From contig CAJUSY010000047.1 in NCBI GenBank assembly GCA_910589545.1, positions 25,554 to 89,553 on the forward strand: a stretch of DNA of 64,000 nucleotides, given 5' to 3'. The notes under the pieces are model-generated. The model saw nothing but the letters and a program-made list of their open reading frames with translations, did not search any database and was not told the DNA's origin. Position numbers and translations under genes: made by a program. Each line of letters begins with the position of its first letter. Position 1 is the stretch's first letter. Source of the DNA: Peptoniphilaceae bacterium (GTDB lineage Bacteria > Bacillota > Clostridia > Tissierellales > Peptoniphilaceae). This document shows positions 50,875-59,402 of the stretch, in pieces.

Positions 50875-51583
50875 CAAATATCACCTCATTTTTTTCAAAA
50901 ATAGGACCATCTTTGCAAACTCTTTTAAGTCCATTAGTTGTATGAACAGTACATCCTAAACACGCCCCTATTCCACAAGCCATGTGGGCTTCTAATGAAT
51001 AAAATTCTGTCGCATCCAGGTTTCTTTTCTTTAAAGAGTTCATCATTGGATTTGGACCGCAAGCATAAATATAGTCATAATCGTTTTTTACGTATTCCGT
51101 TATATATCCTTTAAATCCAATTGATCCATCTTCGGTAGAAATGATTGTTTTGTTTTTATTTAAAATCTCATTTTCCATATATGTCGTGTTTCTATATCCA
51201 ACATACAAATCCACGTTTTTTAATTTTCTGGACAAATATTTCATTGGAGCAATCCCAATACCACCAGCAACTATAGCACATTTAGCTTCTGGATGTAATT
51301 CGAATCCGTTTCCTAAAGGCCCAAGAATTTTTATACTTTCTCCCACTCTCATCGACGAGATTATAGATGTTCCTTTGCCTACGACAGCATATAAAAATGT
51401 TATACTTTCTTCATCCAAATCACAAATACTTAGAGGTCTAGGAAGAAGTGGTGATTCATCCCATGCTCTCAACATATAAAATTGACCAGGATCACCTTGG
51501 AATTTTCCTTTCAAAACCAATTTAAAAATTCCATCACTAATTTCTTCATTAAGTATTATTTCAGAATCGATATATTTATTCAC
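50867..51583 (-). CDS. pyrK: Dihydroorotate dehydrogenase B, electron transfer subunit
   Basis: PyrK carries FAD and a [2Fe-2S] cluster and passes electrons from dihydroorotate to NAD. The 238-residue protein has an FAD-binding barrel ('LPRPLSICDLDEES'), an NAD-binding domain ('CAIVAGGIGIAPMKYLSRKL'), and the cluster cysteines in 'CGIGACLGCTVHT' and 'RVCKDGP'. The start codon is GTG, overlapping the pyrF stop by 8 bases. Confidence 0.95.
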   Translation of the reverse strand: MNKYIDSEIILNEEISDGIFKLVLKGKFQGDPGQFYMLRAWDESPLLPRPLSICDLDEESITFLYAVVGKGTSIISSMRVGESIKILGPLGNGFELHPEAKCAIVAGGIGIAPMKYLSRKLKNVDLYVGYRNTTYMENEILNKNKTIISTEDGSIGFKGYITEYVKNDYDYIYACGPNPMMNSLKKRNLDATEFYSLEAHMACGIGACLGCTVHTTNGLKRVCKDGPIFEKNEVIFDA

Positions 51584-52427
51584 CGTAAATATCCTTTCTC
51601 ATATCTTCTACAGCTTTTCTAGCATATTTACCGATATTTTCTTCTCCATCATCAAAATTTCTGTAATTTAATATGATGCCTCTTGATGAATTCACAATTC
51701 CTTTTTTAAAATTGTCAAGGTAAACTCTGATATCTTCTGGTTTTGCTCCTTGTGCGCCGTAACCTGGAATTAAAAACATTATATTTGGATATCTCTCTCT
51801 AATCTTGTTTGCATTTTCACTTTGAGTTCCACCTACTACAAATCCTAAAGAACTTAAAGTGCATTCTCCTAGATAATCCTTTGCGATATTATTCAAATTA
51901 TCACCTATTTCGTAATATAGTGGTTGACCTTTATAATCCTTATATTGGATATCTTTTGAACCTGGATTTGATGTTCTCATTAATACGAATATTCCTTTTT
52001 CTTCGGATTCAAGGTAAGGTAAGTAATGTTCTAAAGTATCATATCCCATAAAAGGATTTACGGTTATAAAGTCAGCTTCAAAATCACCTTCAAAATGTGC
52101 TTTTGCATATTCCTTTGCTGTATTGGCAATATCCCCTCTTTTTACATCGGCAATTGCTATTAAGTCATTCTCTTTTAAATATTTGAGAGTTTTTTTGTAA
52201 GCTGTCAATCCTTCTATACCATGTGCTTCGTAGTATGCAATTTGCACTTTGAAACATGCAACTAAGTCTTTGGTATTATCAATGATTTCTTTATTAAAAT
52301 CAAATAAATATTCGCTAACTTTCTTTCCTTTTTTCATATCTTCTGGTACATAATCTGTACTAGTATCTAGTCCTACACATACTATGGATCTCTCATTTAT
52401 TCTTTCAGAAAGCTTATCTATTATCAT
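51576..52427 (-). CDS. pyrF: Orotidine 5'-phosphate decarboxylase
   Basis: PyrF makes UMP from OMP. The start is the ATG at 52427 with AAAGGGGCTA upstream, inside the end of pyrC. The 283-residue protein is of the longer type 2 class: 'IVCVGLDTSTDYVPEDM', 'ACFKVQIAYYEAHG', the catalytic 'IADVKRGDIANTAKEYAK', 'FLIPGYGAQGA' and 'VNSSRGII'. It overlaps pyrC by 14 bases. Confidence 0.96.
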   Translation of the reverse strand: MIIDKLSERINERSIVCVGLDTSTDYVPEDMKKGKKVSEYLFDFNKEIIDNTKDLVACFKVQIAYYEAHGIEGLTAYKKTLKYLKENDLIAIADVKRGDIANTAKEYAKAHFEGDFEADFITVNPFMGYDTLEHYLPYLESEEKGIFVLMRTSNPGSKDIQYKDYKGQPLYYEIGDNLNNIAKDYLGECTLSSLGFVVGGTQSENANKIRERYPNIMFLIPGYGAQGAKPEDIRVYLDNFKKGIVNSSRGIILNYRNFDDGEENIGKYARKAVEDMRKDIYGE

Positions 52428-53610
52428 TTTTAGCCCCTTTCTCAAATTTAACTTTTCCATTTACGATTGTCATCTCAATACTGCCCCTAAATTTTTCGCC
52501 AATAAATGGAGAATTGTTTGATTTTGAATTAAATTTTCCTACTTTGATTTCTTTATCAATATCAATTATAACTAAATCAGCATCGTATGTTGGATTTATA
52601 ACACCTTTGTTTTCCCCTAATATCTTAGCTGGATTGTAACTCATTAATTCAGATATTTTGTTTAATGATATATCATTTTCTTCATGCAACACTTTATATG
52701 CAATATTAAACGCTGTTTCTAGTCCAATCATTCCACATGCCCCGTTATCTTTATCTTCCTTAGTGTGCGGAGCATGATCCGTTGCAATAGCATCTACTGT
52801 ATTATTTTTTATCATTTTTATTATGCAATCTATATCGTCTTGAGTTCTTATTGAAGGATTTACTCTAAAATCACTATCTTTCATATATATGTGATGAGGA
52901 GTAACTTCACAAGTAATTGGTGCATTTTTTCCTTTGTAGAAATTTATCGTTTCTAATGAGTCAATAGTGCTAACGTGACAAAAATGAACTCTACATCCTG
53001 TTTTTAAGCTTAAGTAACAATCTCTAATTGTTTCTAAATCCTCTGCATACCTTGTAGAAATCTTTGTTAGATTATGGTCTTCTGCATGTACCATTATACC
53101 CTTGTTTATTTTTTCTATTTTTGTAAAGATATTAAAAGCTAGTAAAGAGTCTGTTATGCCTTTCCCGTCTTCACTAAAAAATTTGATATTATTATCTGCT
53201 TTTTCAAAATTAATCATTTCTATAGATTTTAAATCTTTTGTTGTGGCCATGCATTGATATATATTGATTAGATCAATTTCTTTTGATTTATCGATAATTT
53301 GATTGTATATTTCGTTATTATCTACTACTGGTTGAGTGTTTCCCATCAAATTACAACTTGTGTAGCCTCCAGCAAGAGCTGACAAGCTACCAGTGTATAA
53401 ATCCTCTTTGTTTTCTTGACCTGGATATCTGAAATGAGTGTGCAAATCTATGAATCCTGGCATTACAATTTTATTGTTTATATCGATGATTTCATCACAT
53501 TCTTCAAATATTTCTCCTATTGCTTTTATTTTACCATTTTTTATTAAAATATCAGCAAATATATCTTTATCTCTATCTATGATATGACAATTTTTAAGCA
53601 GCAGTTTCAT
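52414..53610 (-). CDS. pyrC: Dihydroorotase
   Basis: PyrC closes carbamoyl-aspartate to dihydroorotate. The 398-residue zinc amidohydrolase has 'MPGFIDLHTHFRYPGQ' (H-x-H), 'VHAEDHN', 'FCHVSTIDS', 'CEVTPHHIY' and 'AIATDHAPHTKEDK'. It overlaps pyrI by one base (TAATG) and pyrF by 14 bases. Confidence 0.96.
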   Translation of the reverse strand: MKLLLKNCHIIDRDKDIFADILIKNGKIKAIGEIFEECDEIIDINNKIVMPGFIDLHTHFRYPGQENKEDLYTGSLSALAGGYTSCNLMGNTQPVVDNNEIYNQIIDKSKEIDLINIYQCMATTKDLKSIEMINFEKADNNIKFFSEDGKGITDSLLAFNIFTKIEKINKGIMVHAEDHNLTKISTRYAEDLETIRDCYLSLKTGCRVHFCHVSTIDSLETINFYKGKNAPITCEVTPHHIYMKDSDFRVNPSIRTQDDIDCIIKMIKNNTVDAIATDHAPHTKEDKDNGACGMIGLETAFNIAYKVLHEENDISLNKISELMSYNPAKILGENKGVINPTYDADLVIIDIDKEIKVGKFNSKSNNSPFIGEKFRGSIEMTIVNGKVKFEKGAKNDNR

Positions 53611-54038
53611 TATTCCTCCACGTTATATAGATGATCACAATAATCACATTTATAAGTTCTAGTATCCTTATCAACTAAACTAAATTTTTGTACAATACTT
53701 CGTTCAGACTGAGTAATACATCTAGGATTTTTGCATTTAATAAAACCTTCGAAATGTTCTGGCAAATTCAAGCTAATTTTTTCTTTTATTTTTTCATTTT
53801 CAATTATATTAACAGTCATATTATCATCGAATACTCCAAGTATATCAAAATCTATATCAATAACATTTTCGATTTTAATTATATCTTTTCTTCCCAATTT
53901 ACCTGATTGTGCATTCATAATCAATGCAACTGTATAGTCAGCCTTGTCTAACTTTAAAAGTTGGAATATTTTATAACCCATTCCACATTTAATATGATCG
54001 ATTACAATACCTTTTTCAATACTATTAATGTTTAACAT
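53610..54038 (-). CDS. pyrI: Aspartate carbamoyltransferase regulatory subunit
   Basis: PyrI binds nucleotides and controls PyrB allosterically. The 142-residue protein has the N-terminal nucleotide-binding domain ('GIVIDHIKCGMGYKIFQLL') and the C-terminal zinc domain with four cysteines, 'CKNPRCIT' and 'YKCDYCDHLY'. Both junctions are one-base TAATG overlaps. PyrI together with PyrB is typical of clostridia rather than bacilli. Confidence 0.96.
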   Translation of the reverse strand: MLNINSIEKGIVIDHIKCGMGYKIFQLLKLDKADYTVALIMNAQSGKLGRKDIIKIENVIDIDFDILGVFDDNMTVNIIENEKIKEKISLNLPEHFEGFIKCKNPRCITQSERSIVQKFSLVDKDTRTYKCDYCDHLYNVEE

Positions 54039-54958
54039 TATCTCACTCCTAATAATTTTAATATTAATGCCATTCTAACAATTACCCCATATCTAACTTG
54101 TTTAAAATAAACTGCTCTTGGATCACTATCCACTTCAGTTGCTATTTCATTTACTCTTGGCAATGGATGGAGCACAGCTAAATCTTCTGTAGCTAATTTC
54201 ATTTTATTATTATCTAATATATATGAATCTTTCAATCTAACATAATCTGCTTCATTGAAGAATCTTTCTTTTTGAACTCTAGTCATGTATAAAACGTCTA
54301 ATTCTCCAATAACATCTTCCATCTTCTCAACTTCTTTAAACTCAATATTTTTTGATTTCAAGAAAATTTTGATATAATCTGGAACTTGCAGTTCTTCAGG
54401 TGATATCAAAACAAATTTATTATTGTTATATCTGGACATAGCTTTTATCAATGAATGTACAGTTCTACCAAATTTTAAATCTCCACATAATCCAATTGTC
54501 ATATTATCCAATCTTTTTTTTGTCATCCAGATTGTCAATAAGTCAGTAAGAGTTTGAGTTGGATGTTGATGTCCTCCATCACCTGCGTTGATTAATGGAA
54601 CTTCTGAATACGAACTAGCTAAAACTGCTGAACCTTCTTTGGGGTTTCTCATGGCAATTATATCTGTATAATTAGATACTGTTCTTATTGTATCCGCTAA
54701 CGATTCTCCTTTTGATGTCGATGAACTTGCACTTTCTGAAAAACCAATGCAATCTCCACCCAGTCTATGTATTGCCGACTCAAAACTTAATCTTGTTCTT
54801 GTTGAAGGCTCAAAAAAAAGAGTCCCTAAGATTTTTCCATTACATAAATTAGAAAAATCAGAAGGCCTCTTTATAATTTCTTCTGCTAAATTTAATATTT
54901 CATTTATCTCATCTACATTAAAATCATCTGCGTTAATTAAATTTCTATTTTTTAACAT
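54038..54958 (-). CDS. pyrB: Aspartate carbamoyltransferase catalytic subunit
   Basis: PyrB makes carbamoyl-aspartate, the committed step of pyrimidine synthesis. The 306-residue protein has the carbamoyl-phosphate motif 'FFEPSTRTRLSFESA', 'DGGHQHPTQTLTDLLTIW' and 'LHPLPRVNEIATEVDSDPRA'. AAAGGAGAT precedes the ATG. It is the first gene of pyrBICFKDE; carAB is not in the window. Confidence 0.97.
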   Translation of the reverse strand: MLKNRNLINADDFNVDEINEILNLAEEIIKRPSDFSNLCNGKILGTLFFEPSTRTRLSFESAIHRLGGDCIGFSESASSSTSKGESLADTIRTVSNYTDIIAMRNPKEGSAVLASSYSEVPLINAGDGGHQHPTQTLTDLLTIWMTKKRLDNMTIGLCGDLKFGRTVHSLIKAMSRYNNNKFVLISPEELQVPDYIKIFLKSKNIEFKEVEKMEDVIGELDVLYMTRVQKERFFNEADYVRLKDSYILDNNKMKLATEDLAVLHPLPRVNEIATEVDSDPRAVYFKQVRYGVIVRMALILKLLGVR

Positions 54959-54985
54959 AACTATCTCCTTTGATTTATTTTCCCT

Positions 54986-55014
54986 ATAATAACATCAAAA
55001 AAGACTTCTGTCAA
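54986..55014 (-). promoter_or_regulatory. Promoter of the pyrBICFKDE operon with a short leader
   Basis: On the - strand TTGACA (55014-55009), a 17-base spacer and TATTAT (54991-54986). Transcription would start near 54980, leaving about 20 bases before pyrB. This leaves no room for a PyrR attenuator. A GGG lies just after the -10. Confidence 0.75.
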
Positions 55015-55022
55015 TAGTTTTT

Positions 55023-55649
55023 TTAAGAATTATAAAACTTACATCTATCATTTAGTATACATTCTTCACACTTTGGATTTCGTGCTTTACATAAATTTCT
55101 TCCATGCCAAATAAATAAGTGGTGACTTTTTGACCATCTTTCCTTAGGGATTTCTTTCATTAAAGCAATTTCCGTACTCAATACATCTTTTTCATTTACG
55201 ATTCCAATTCTGTTAGTTACTCTAAAAACATGGGTATCCACAGCAATTGCAGGTGTGTCAAAAGCATTACTTACAACAACATTTGCAGTTTTTCTTCCAA
55301 CCCCCGGTAATTTCATCAATTCTTCTATATTGTCAGGAACTATAGAATCATAATCGCGATACAAAATATTACAAGTGTTGATAATATTTTTTGATTTTGT
55401 TTTATATAGCCCACAGCTTTTTATATATTTAGATAATCCATCTACTCCCAAGTCTAATATAGTTTTAGGAGTATTATGTTCTTTAAATAAAACGGCTGTG
55501 ACTTTGTTAACTCTAACATCAGTGCATTGTGCAGATAAAATTGTAGCAATTAACAATTCAAAAGGAGTGTTAAAATCTAACCCCGCTTTTGCATTCGGAT
55601 ATAGGCTATCTAAATCATCCAAAATTTTATTTATTGTTTCGTAGTTCAT
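55023..55649 (-). CDS. nth: Endonuclease III
   Basis: Nth is a DNA glycosylase/AP lyase that removes oxidised pyrimidines. The 208-residue protein has the helix-hairpin-helix 'LPGVGRKTANVVVSNAF' with the catalytic Lys, 'AVDTHVFRVTNRIG' with the catalytic Asp, and the [4Fe-4S] cluster C-x6-C-x2-C-x5-C ('CKARNPKCEECILNDRC'). Its start overlaps the end of nfo by 23 bases, pairing two base-excision enzymes in one transcript. Confidence 0.97.
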   Translation of the reverse strand: MNYETINKILDDLDSLYPNAKAGLDFNTPFELLIATILSAQCTDVRVNKVTAVLFKEHNTPKTILDLGVDGLSKYIKSCGLYKTKSKNIINTCNILYRDYDSIVPDNIEELMKLPGVGRKTANVVVSNAFDTPAIAVDTHVFRVTNRIGIVNEKDVLSTEIALMKEIPKERWSKSHHLFIWHGRNLCKARNPKCEECILNDRCKFYNS

Positions 55650-56463
55650 TAAACTTTCCCCTTATTTCTTCTATTTCCATCTTATACCCATTTAAATCAT
55701 TAGGCGTCTCCAAAATTATTGATCTACCTTTAAGTCTATTACTAAAAATTACATTCAATAATTTAGATTCTCCAATCAATCCTTTACCAAATTTTTCGTG
55801 TCTATCTTTATTTGCTCCATATGGCATCATTGAATCATTACAATGGATTACTTTTATTTTGTCTATACCTATTAATTTATCAAATTCATCTAAATACTCA
55901 TCAGAAGTTTCCAACCTCACTCCGGAGCTGAACAAATGACAAGTATCAATACAAACATACAAAGGAATTTTTGTATTATTTACAATAAAGGCAACTTCTT
56001 CTAAATCACTTCCAACTTCTGTCCCCTTTCCACTCATTGTTTCTATGCAAATCTGTTGTCCATTTGAAACATCAATTTGATTTAATCCTCTAATAATCAA
56101 ATCAAGTCCTTTTTCAATTCCTTGTTCTTTGTGACTACCCGGATGAATAACATACTTATCAATATTCATATCATGAATTTTTTTCATATCTTCATTTATT
56201 AGTCTAATTGCCAATTCTCTTAAATCTTCTCTATCACTACAAAGATTCATAGTATAAGCTCCATGGCATACTATATCATTGATATTATAAATATTTCTAA
56301 GTTCTAAAAAATCTTCTATTTCTTTTTTAGGAATTAATCTTGATTTGGATCCTCTAGGATTACGTGGAAAAAATTGAAATGTATCGGCATTTATTTTCAA
56401 ACATTGTTCTATTGTTTTGTGAAGTCCTTTGGATGTGGACAAATGGCATCCTATTCTATTCAT
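55627..56463 (-). CDS. nfo: Endonuclease IV
   Basis: Nfo is an AP endonuclease of the TIM-barrel family with three zinc ions. The 278-residue protein has 'CHLSTSKGLHKTIEQ', 'VCHGAYTMNLCS', 'YVIHPGSHKEQG', 'IETMSGKGTEVG', 'VCIDTCHLFSSG', 'HCNDSMMPYGANKDRHEKFGKG' in pieces and 'ILETPND'. GGAGGTAATT precedes the ATG. It is divergent from the rodA/ftsW gene. Confidence 0.97.
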   Translation of the reverse strand: MNRIGCHLSTSKGLHKTIEQCLKINADTFQFFPRNPRGSKSRLIPKKEIEDFLELRNIYNINDIVCHGAYTMNLCSDREDLRELAIRLINEDMKKIHDMNIDKYVIHPGSHKEQGIEKGLDLIIRGLNQIDVSNGQQICIETMSGKGTEVGSDLEEVAFIVNNTKIPLYVCIDTCHLFSSGVRLETSDEYLDEFDKLIGIDKIKVIHCNDSMMPYGANKDRHEKFGKGLIGESKLLNVIFSNRLKGRSIILETPNDLNGYKMEIEEIRGKFNELRNNK

Positions 56464-56481
56464 AATTACCTCCAGTTCACC

Positions 56482-56517
56482 ATTATATCACAACTTCAGA
56501 TTTAATTATGTTATAAT
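56482..56517. promoter_or_regulatory. Divergent extended -10 promoters of nfo (-) and rodA/ftsW (+)
   Basis: On the + strand TGTTATAAT (56509-56517) faces the rodA/ftsW gene. On the - strand TGATATAAT (56490 to 56482) faces nfo. Neither has an obvious -35 hexamer. Confidence 0.55.
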
Positions 56518-56537
56518 ACTATTTGAGGAAGTGAGAC

Positions 56538-57641
56538 ATGTTTAATATTAACAAAAAAAATATATCGAAAATTGATAAAACTCTAATTTTAAGCGTTTTA
56601 ATTCTAATAATATATGGTCTTATTGTATTATATAGTGCTGGATCTAGCCTATCAAATCACTATTTTAGAAAACAAGTAATATCTACAATTATAGGAATAT
56701 TTATTGTTTTTTTCATAGTGTCACTAGACAATCAAATTATAAAAAAGCTTAATATTCCTATGTATTTAATTTGTAATGTTTTATTGATTTTAGTATTGTT
56801 TTTTGGAGTTGGTGATGAGTGGGGAGCTAGAAGCTGGTTTAAATTCGGACCAATTAATTTCCAGCCTTCCGAGATAATGAAAATAGTAATTATAATTTCA
56901 TTAGCAAATTTAATTGAAAATAATAAAAATAGTCTAAATAATCCAAAAACATTATTAAAAATACTTATTTTTGCTTTTATCCCCGTTGCTTTAATTTTAA
57001 AACAACCTGACGCTGGAACCGCAATGGTATATACTTTTATTATAATTGTAATGTTATTTACTGCTGGTATTGATTGGAAGTATTTGATAGGAGCAATTAT
57101 CTTAGGTATTTTAAGCTTACCATTCTTGTATTTAAAACTTGATCAATTTCAAAGAGATAGAATTTTAAATTTTCTTCATCCAGAAAGAGATGTATCCAAT
57201 ACTGGATGGCAAGCTCTTCAAGGTAAAATCGCTATTGGATCAGGTAAAATAACTGGAGAGGGCTTTTTAAATGGAGTTCAAAGCCAGTATAATTTTATTC
57301 CTGAAAAACAAACAGATTTTATTTTTGCTGTTTTAGTCGAAGAATTTGGTTTTTTGGGAGGATTAGCCTTAATTTTGTTATACACAATTATGCTTTATAG
57401 ATGTGTGGTTATTTCTCAAAACTCAGACAATTTATACTCTAAACTATTAACAATTGGATTTGCAGCAATGTTTTTATTCCATATATTTGAAAACATTGGT
57501 ATGACAGTTGGCGTAATGCCAATAACAGGTATTCCATTACCATTTTTTAGTTATGGCGGAACGTTTCAAATTATTAACTTAATTTCAATTGGATTGATTG
57601 TATCCTCATCAATACAAAAAGATCCGTTGAATTTTATTTAG
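56538..57641 (+). CDS. SEDS-family peptidoglycan polymerase (RodA/FtsW)
   Basis: SEDS proteins polymerise glycan strands from lipid II together with a class B penicillin-binding protein. The 367-residue protein has about ten membrane segments and the family motifs 'LYSAGSSLSNHYFRKQVI', 'ARSWFKFGPINFQPSEIMK' in pieces, 'LKQPDAGTAMV', 'ERDVSNTGWQALQGKIAIGSG' in pieces, and 'GMTVGVMPITGIPLPFFSYGG'. It is closest in layout to RodA, but RodA, FtsW and SpoVE are not safely distinguished without a tree. luxS follows after 8 bases. Confidence 0.92.
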   Translation: MFNINKKNISKIDKTLILSVLILIIYGLIVLYSAGSSLSNHYFRKQVISTIIGIFIVFFIVSLDNQIIKKLNIPMYLICNVLLILVLFFGVGDEWGARSWFKFGPINFQPSEIMKIVIIISLANLIENNKNSLNNPKTLLKILIFAFIPVALILKQPDAGTAMVYTFIIIVMLFTAGIDWKYLIGAIILGILSLPFLYLKLDQFQRDRILNFLHPERDVSNTGWQALQGKIAIGSGKITGEGFLNGVQSQYNFIPEKQTDFIFAVLVEEFGFLGGLALILLYTIMLYRCVVISQNSDNLYSKLLTIGFAAMFLFHIFENIGMTVGVMPITGIPLPFFSYGGTFQIINLISIGLIVSSSIQKDPLNFI

Positions 57642-57649
57642 GAGGAATT

Positions 57650-58120
57650 ATGAATAAAATAGAAAGCTTTAAAATCAATCATTTAAAATTATTACCTGGT
57701 ATTTATGTATCAAGAAAAGATTATATAAACAATGAAGTATTGACAACTTTTGATTTGAGAATTACAGCTCCAAATAGAGAGCCTGTTATGAATACAGCTG
57801 AAATACACGCTATTGAGCATTTAGCTGCTACATTTTTAAGAAATAAGCTCGAAAATGAGGTTATTTATTTTGGCCCAATGGGATGCCGAACAGGCTTCTA
57901 CCTTATCTTAGTTGGAGATAAAAAGTCTGAAGACATTGTCGATTTAATAAAAGAATTGTTCAAATTTATACTAGATTACGAAGGCGATATTCCTGGTCAA
58001 TCACCTAAAGACTGTGGTAATTATTCTGATATGAACTTAGATATTGCAAAATATTATTCAAAGAAGTACTTGAAGGTGCTAAACTCAATTACAAAAGAAA
58101 ATTTAATATATCCCGAATAA
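57650..58120 (+). CDS. luxS: S-ribosylhomocysteine lyase LuxS
   Basis: LuxS cleaves S-ribosylhomocysteine to homocysteine and DPD, the precursor of autoinducer 2, in the activated methyl cycle. The 156-residue protein has the metal motif H53-x2-E56-H57 ('EIHAIEHLAATFLRNK'), 'FGPMGCRTGFYLI' with the catalytic Cys, and 'IPGQSPKDCGNYSDMNL' near the C-terminus. AGGAGGAATT precedes the ATG. It is followed by a palindromic terminator shared with tdk. Confidence 0.98.
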   Translation: MNKIESFKINHLKLLPGIYVSRKDYINNEVLTTFDLRITAPNREPVMNTAEIHAIEHLAATFLRNKLENEVIYFGPMGCRTGFYLILVGDKKSEDIVDLIKELFKFILDYEGDIPGQSPKDCGNYSDMNLDIAKYYSKKYLKVLNSITKENLIYPE

Positions 58121-58123
58121 AGA

Positions 58124-58157
58124 AAAAACACAATTTAGTTAACTAAATTGTGTTTTT
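58124..58157. terminator. Perfect 34-base palindromic bidirectional terminator between luxS and tdk
   Basis: AAAAACACAATTTAGTT (58124-58140) is followed directly by its exact reverse complement (58141-58157), with T-rich tails in both directions. It overlaps the tdk stop codon and closes two convergent genes. Confidence 0.9.
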
Positions 58158-58769
58158 CTCTTTTTTATCTAAATAAGTTGTTTGAAGTTCAGATAATCTC
58201 TTTTCATTCATCTTTTCTATATAATGCTTTCTACATAATGGCATGTATACCTCACTAGCTCCTAGTTGTATTCTATTTTTATCATCTGATATTCGATAAC
58301 TTACCCATGCATCATTACCGCATATAGCGCATACAGCATGGTGTTTTTCAATATAATCACAAATAGGCAATAATTCCTTAACAAGTTGGAATGGCTTTGC
58401 TTTATAGTCCATGTCTAGCCCAGCAGCTATTATTGTAAATCCCTTTTCTAAAAGATAATTAATTTGATTTACAAAATAATCTGGTTTTGAATTAATAAAT
58501 TGTACCTCATCTATTGCAATTACATTCACATCATGTGTTTTTGTATAGTCAACTATATCATCTATATCATCAACATTAATAGCTTCCATTTCATTTTTAT
58601 CGTGTGTTACGACTTTTTCTTTAGAATATCTAGAATCCATTTTTGGTTTAAATACAGCTACATTGTATTTGGCAATCCTGAACCTATTTACTTCTTTCCA
58701 TAAACTAGATGTTTTTCCAGAAAACATAGATCCAGTATGCACTATCAACTTTCCTTTATATTGATGCAT
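58143..58769 (-). CDS. tdk: Thymidine kinase
   Basis: Tdk phosphorylates thymidine and deoxyuridine in salvage. The start is the ATG at 58769 with AAGGAAAT upstream. The 208-residue type II enzyme has the P-loop 'HTGSMFSGKTSSLWKE', the DEVQF box 'VIAIDEVQFIN', and zinc cysteines 'AVCAICGNDAW' and 'PLCRKHY'. It follows the cyclophilin gene after one base and ends in the terminator shared with luxS. Confidence 0.97.
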   Translation of the reverse strand: MHQYKGKLIVHTGSMFSGKTSSLWKEVNRFRIAKYNVAVFKPKMDSRYSKEKVVTHDKNEMEAINVDDIDDIVDYTKTHDVNVIAIDEVQFINSKPDYFVNQINYLLEKGFTIIAAGLDMDYKAKPFQLVKELLPICDYIEKHHAVCAICGNDAWVSYRISDDKNRIQLGASEVYMPLCRKHYIEKMNEKRLSELQTTYLDKKEKNTI

Positions 58770-58770
58770 G

Positions 58771-59355
58771 CTATTTCCTTGAAATTTCAATAGATTTTAT
58801 TACAATATCTTCTAATGGTTTATCTGAAAAATCAGTTTCTGTATTAGCTATCTTATCTACAATACCCATTCCTTCATAAACTTGCCCAAAGACTGAATGT
58901 TTTCCATCTAGCCAAAAACAACCACCATTATTTTTATAATAATTTTTTTGATCTACAGTTAAATCACATTGATCAAGGTATTTAAGATAATCTTGTCTTA
59001 TTGAAGTATTTTGGACTATGAAAAATTGAGAACCATTAGTGTTTGGCCCAGAATTAGCCATGGACAATGCTCCTCTTATATTTTTTAATTTATCAGAAAA
59101 TTCATCGTTAAAAGATTTATTCCAAATACTTTCTCCACCAAATCCAGTTCCTTGAGGATCTCCACCTTGAATCATAAAATCTTTTATAACTCTATGAAAC
59201 ACAGTTCCATTATAATATCCTTTTTTAGCGTGAGTTATAAAATTTTCTACACAACATGGTGCATCTTCCTCGAATAAACAAATTTGTATTTCTCCTACAT
59301 TTGTAACAATATTTGCAATTAATTGATTTTTTTTAGGTATATCTGTTTGATACAT
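58771..59355 (-). CDS. Cyclophilin-type peptidyl-prolyl isomerase
   Basis: This enzyme speeds cis-trans isomerisation of prolyl bonds. The start is the ATG at 59355 with GGAGGGAAT upstream; longer in-frame starts lie within a hairpin and the upstream gene. The 194-residue protein has no signal peptide, so it is cytoplasmic. It has 'YYNGTVFHRVIKDFMIQGGD' with the catalytic Arg, 'GALSMANSGPNTNGSQFFI' and 'LDGKHSVFGQVYEGM'. An insertion with 'YKNNGGCFW' is present. Confidence 0.94.
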   Translation of the reverse strand: MYQTDIPKKNQLIANIVTNVGEIQICLFEEDAPCCVENFITHAKKGYYNGTVFHRVIKDFMIQGGDPQGTGFGGESIWNKSFNDEFSDKLKNIRGALSMANSGPNTNGSQFFIVQNTSIRQDYLKYLDQCDLTVDQKNYYKNNGGCFWLDGKHSVFGQVYEGMGIVDKIANTETDFSDKPLEDIVIKSIEISRK

Positions 59356-59370
59356 ATTCCCTCCATAAAT

Positions 59371-59402
59371 AATTAAACTGCTTTGATTAAAGCAGTTTAA
59401 TT
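59371..59402. terminator. Perfect 14-bp hairpin between the response regulator and cyclophilin genes
   Basis: AATTAAACTGCTTT (59371-59384) and AAAGCAGTTTAATT (59389-59402) pair around GATT. On the - strand the tail is only ATTTAT; a T6 run follows on the + side. It overlaps the regulator's stop codon and may be a processing or partial termination site. Confidence 0.55.
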
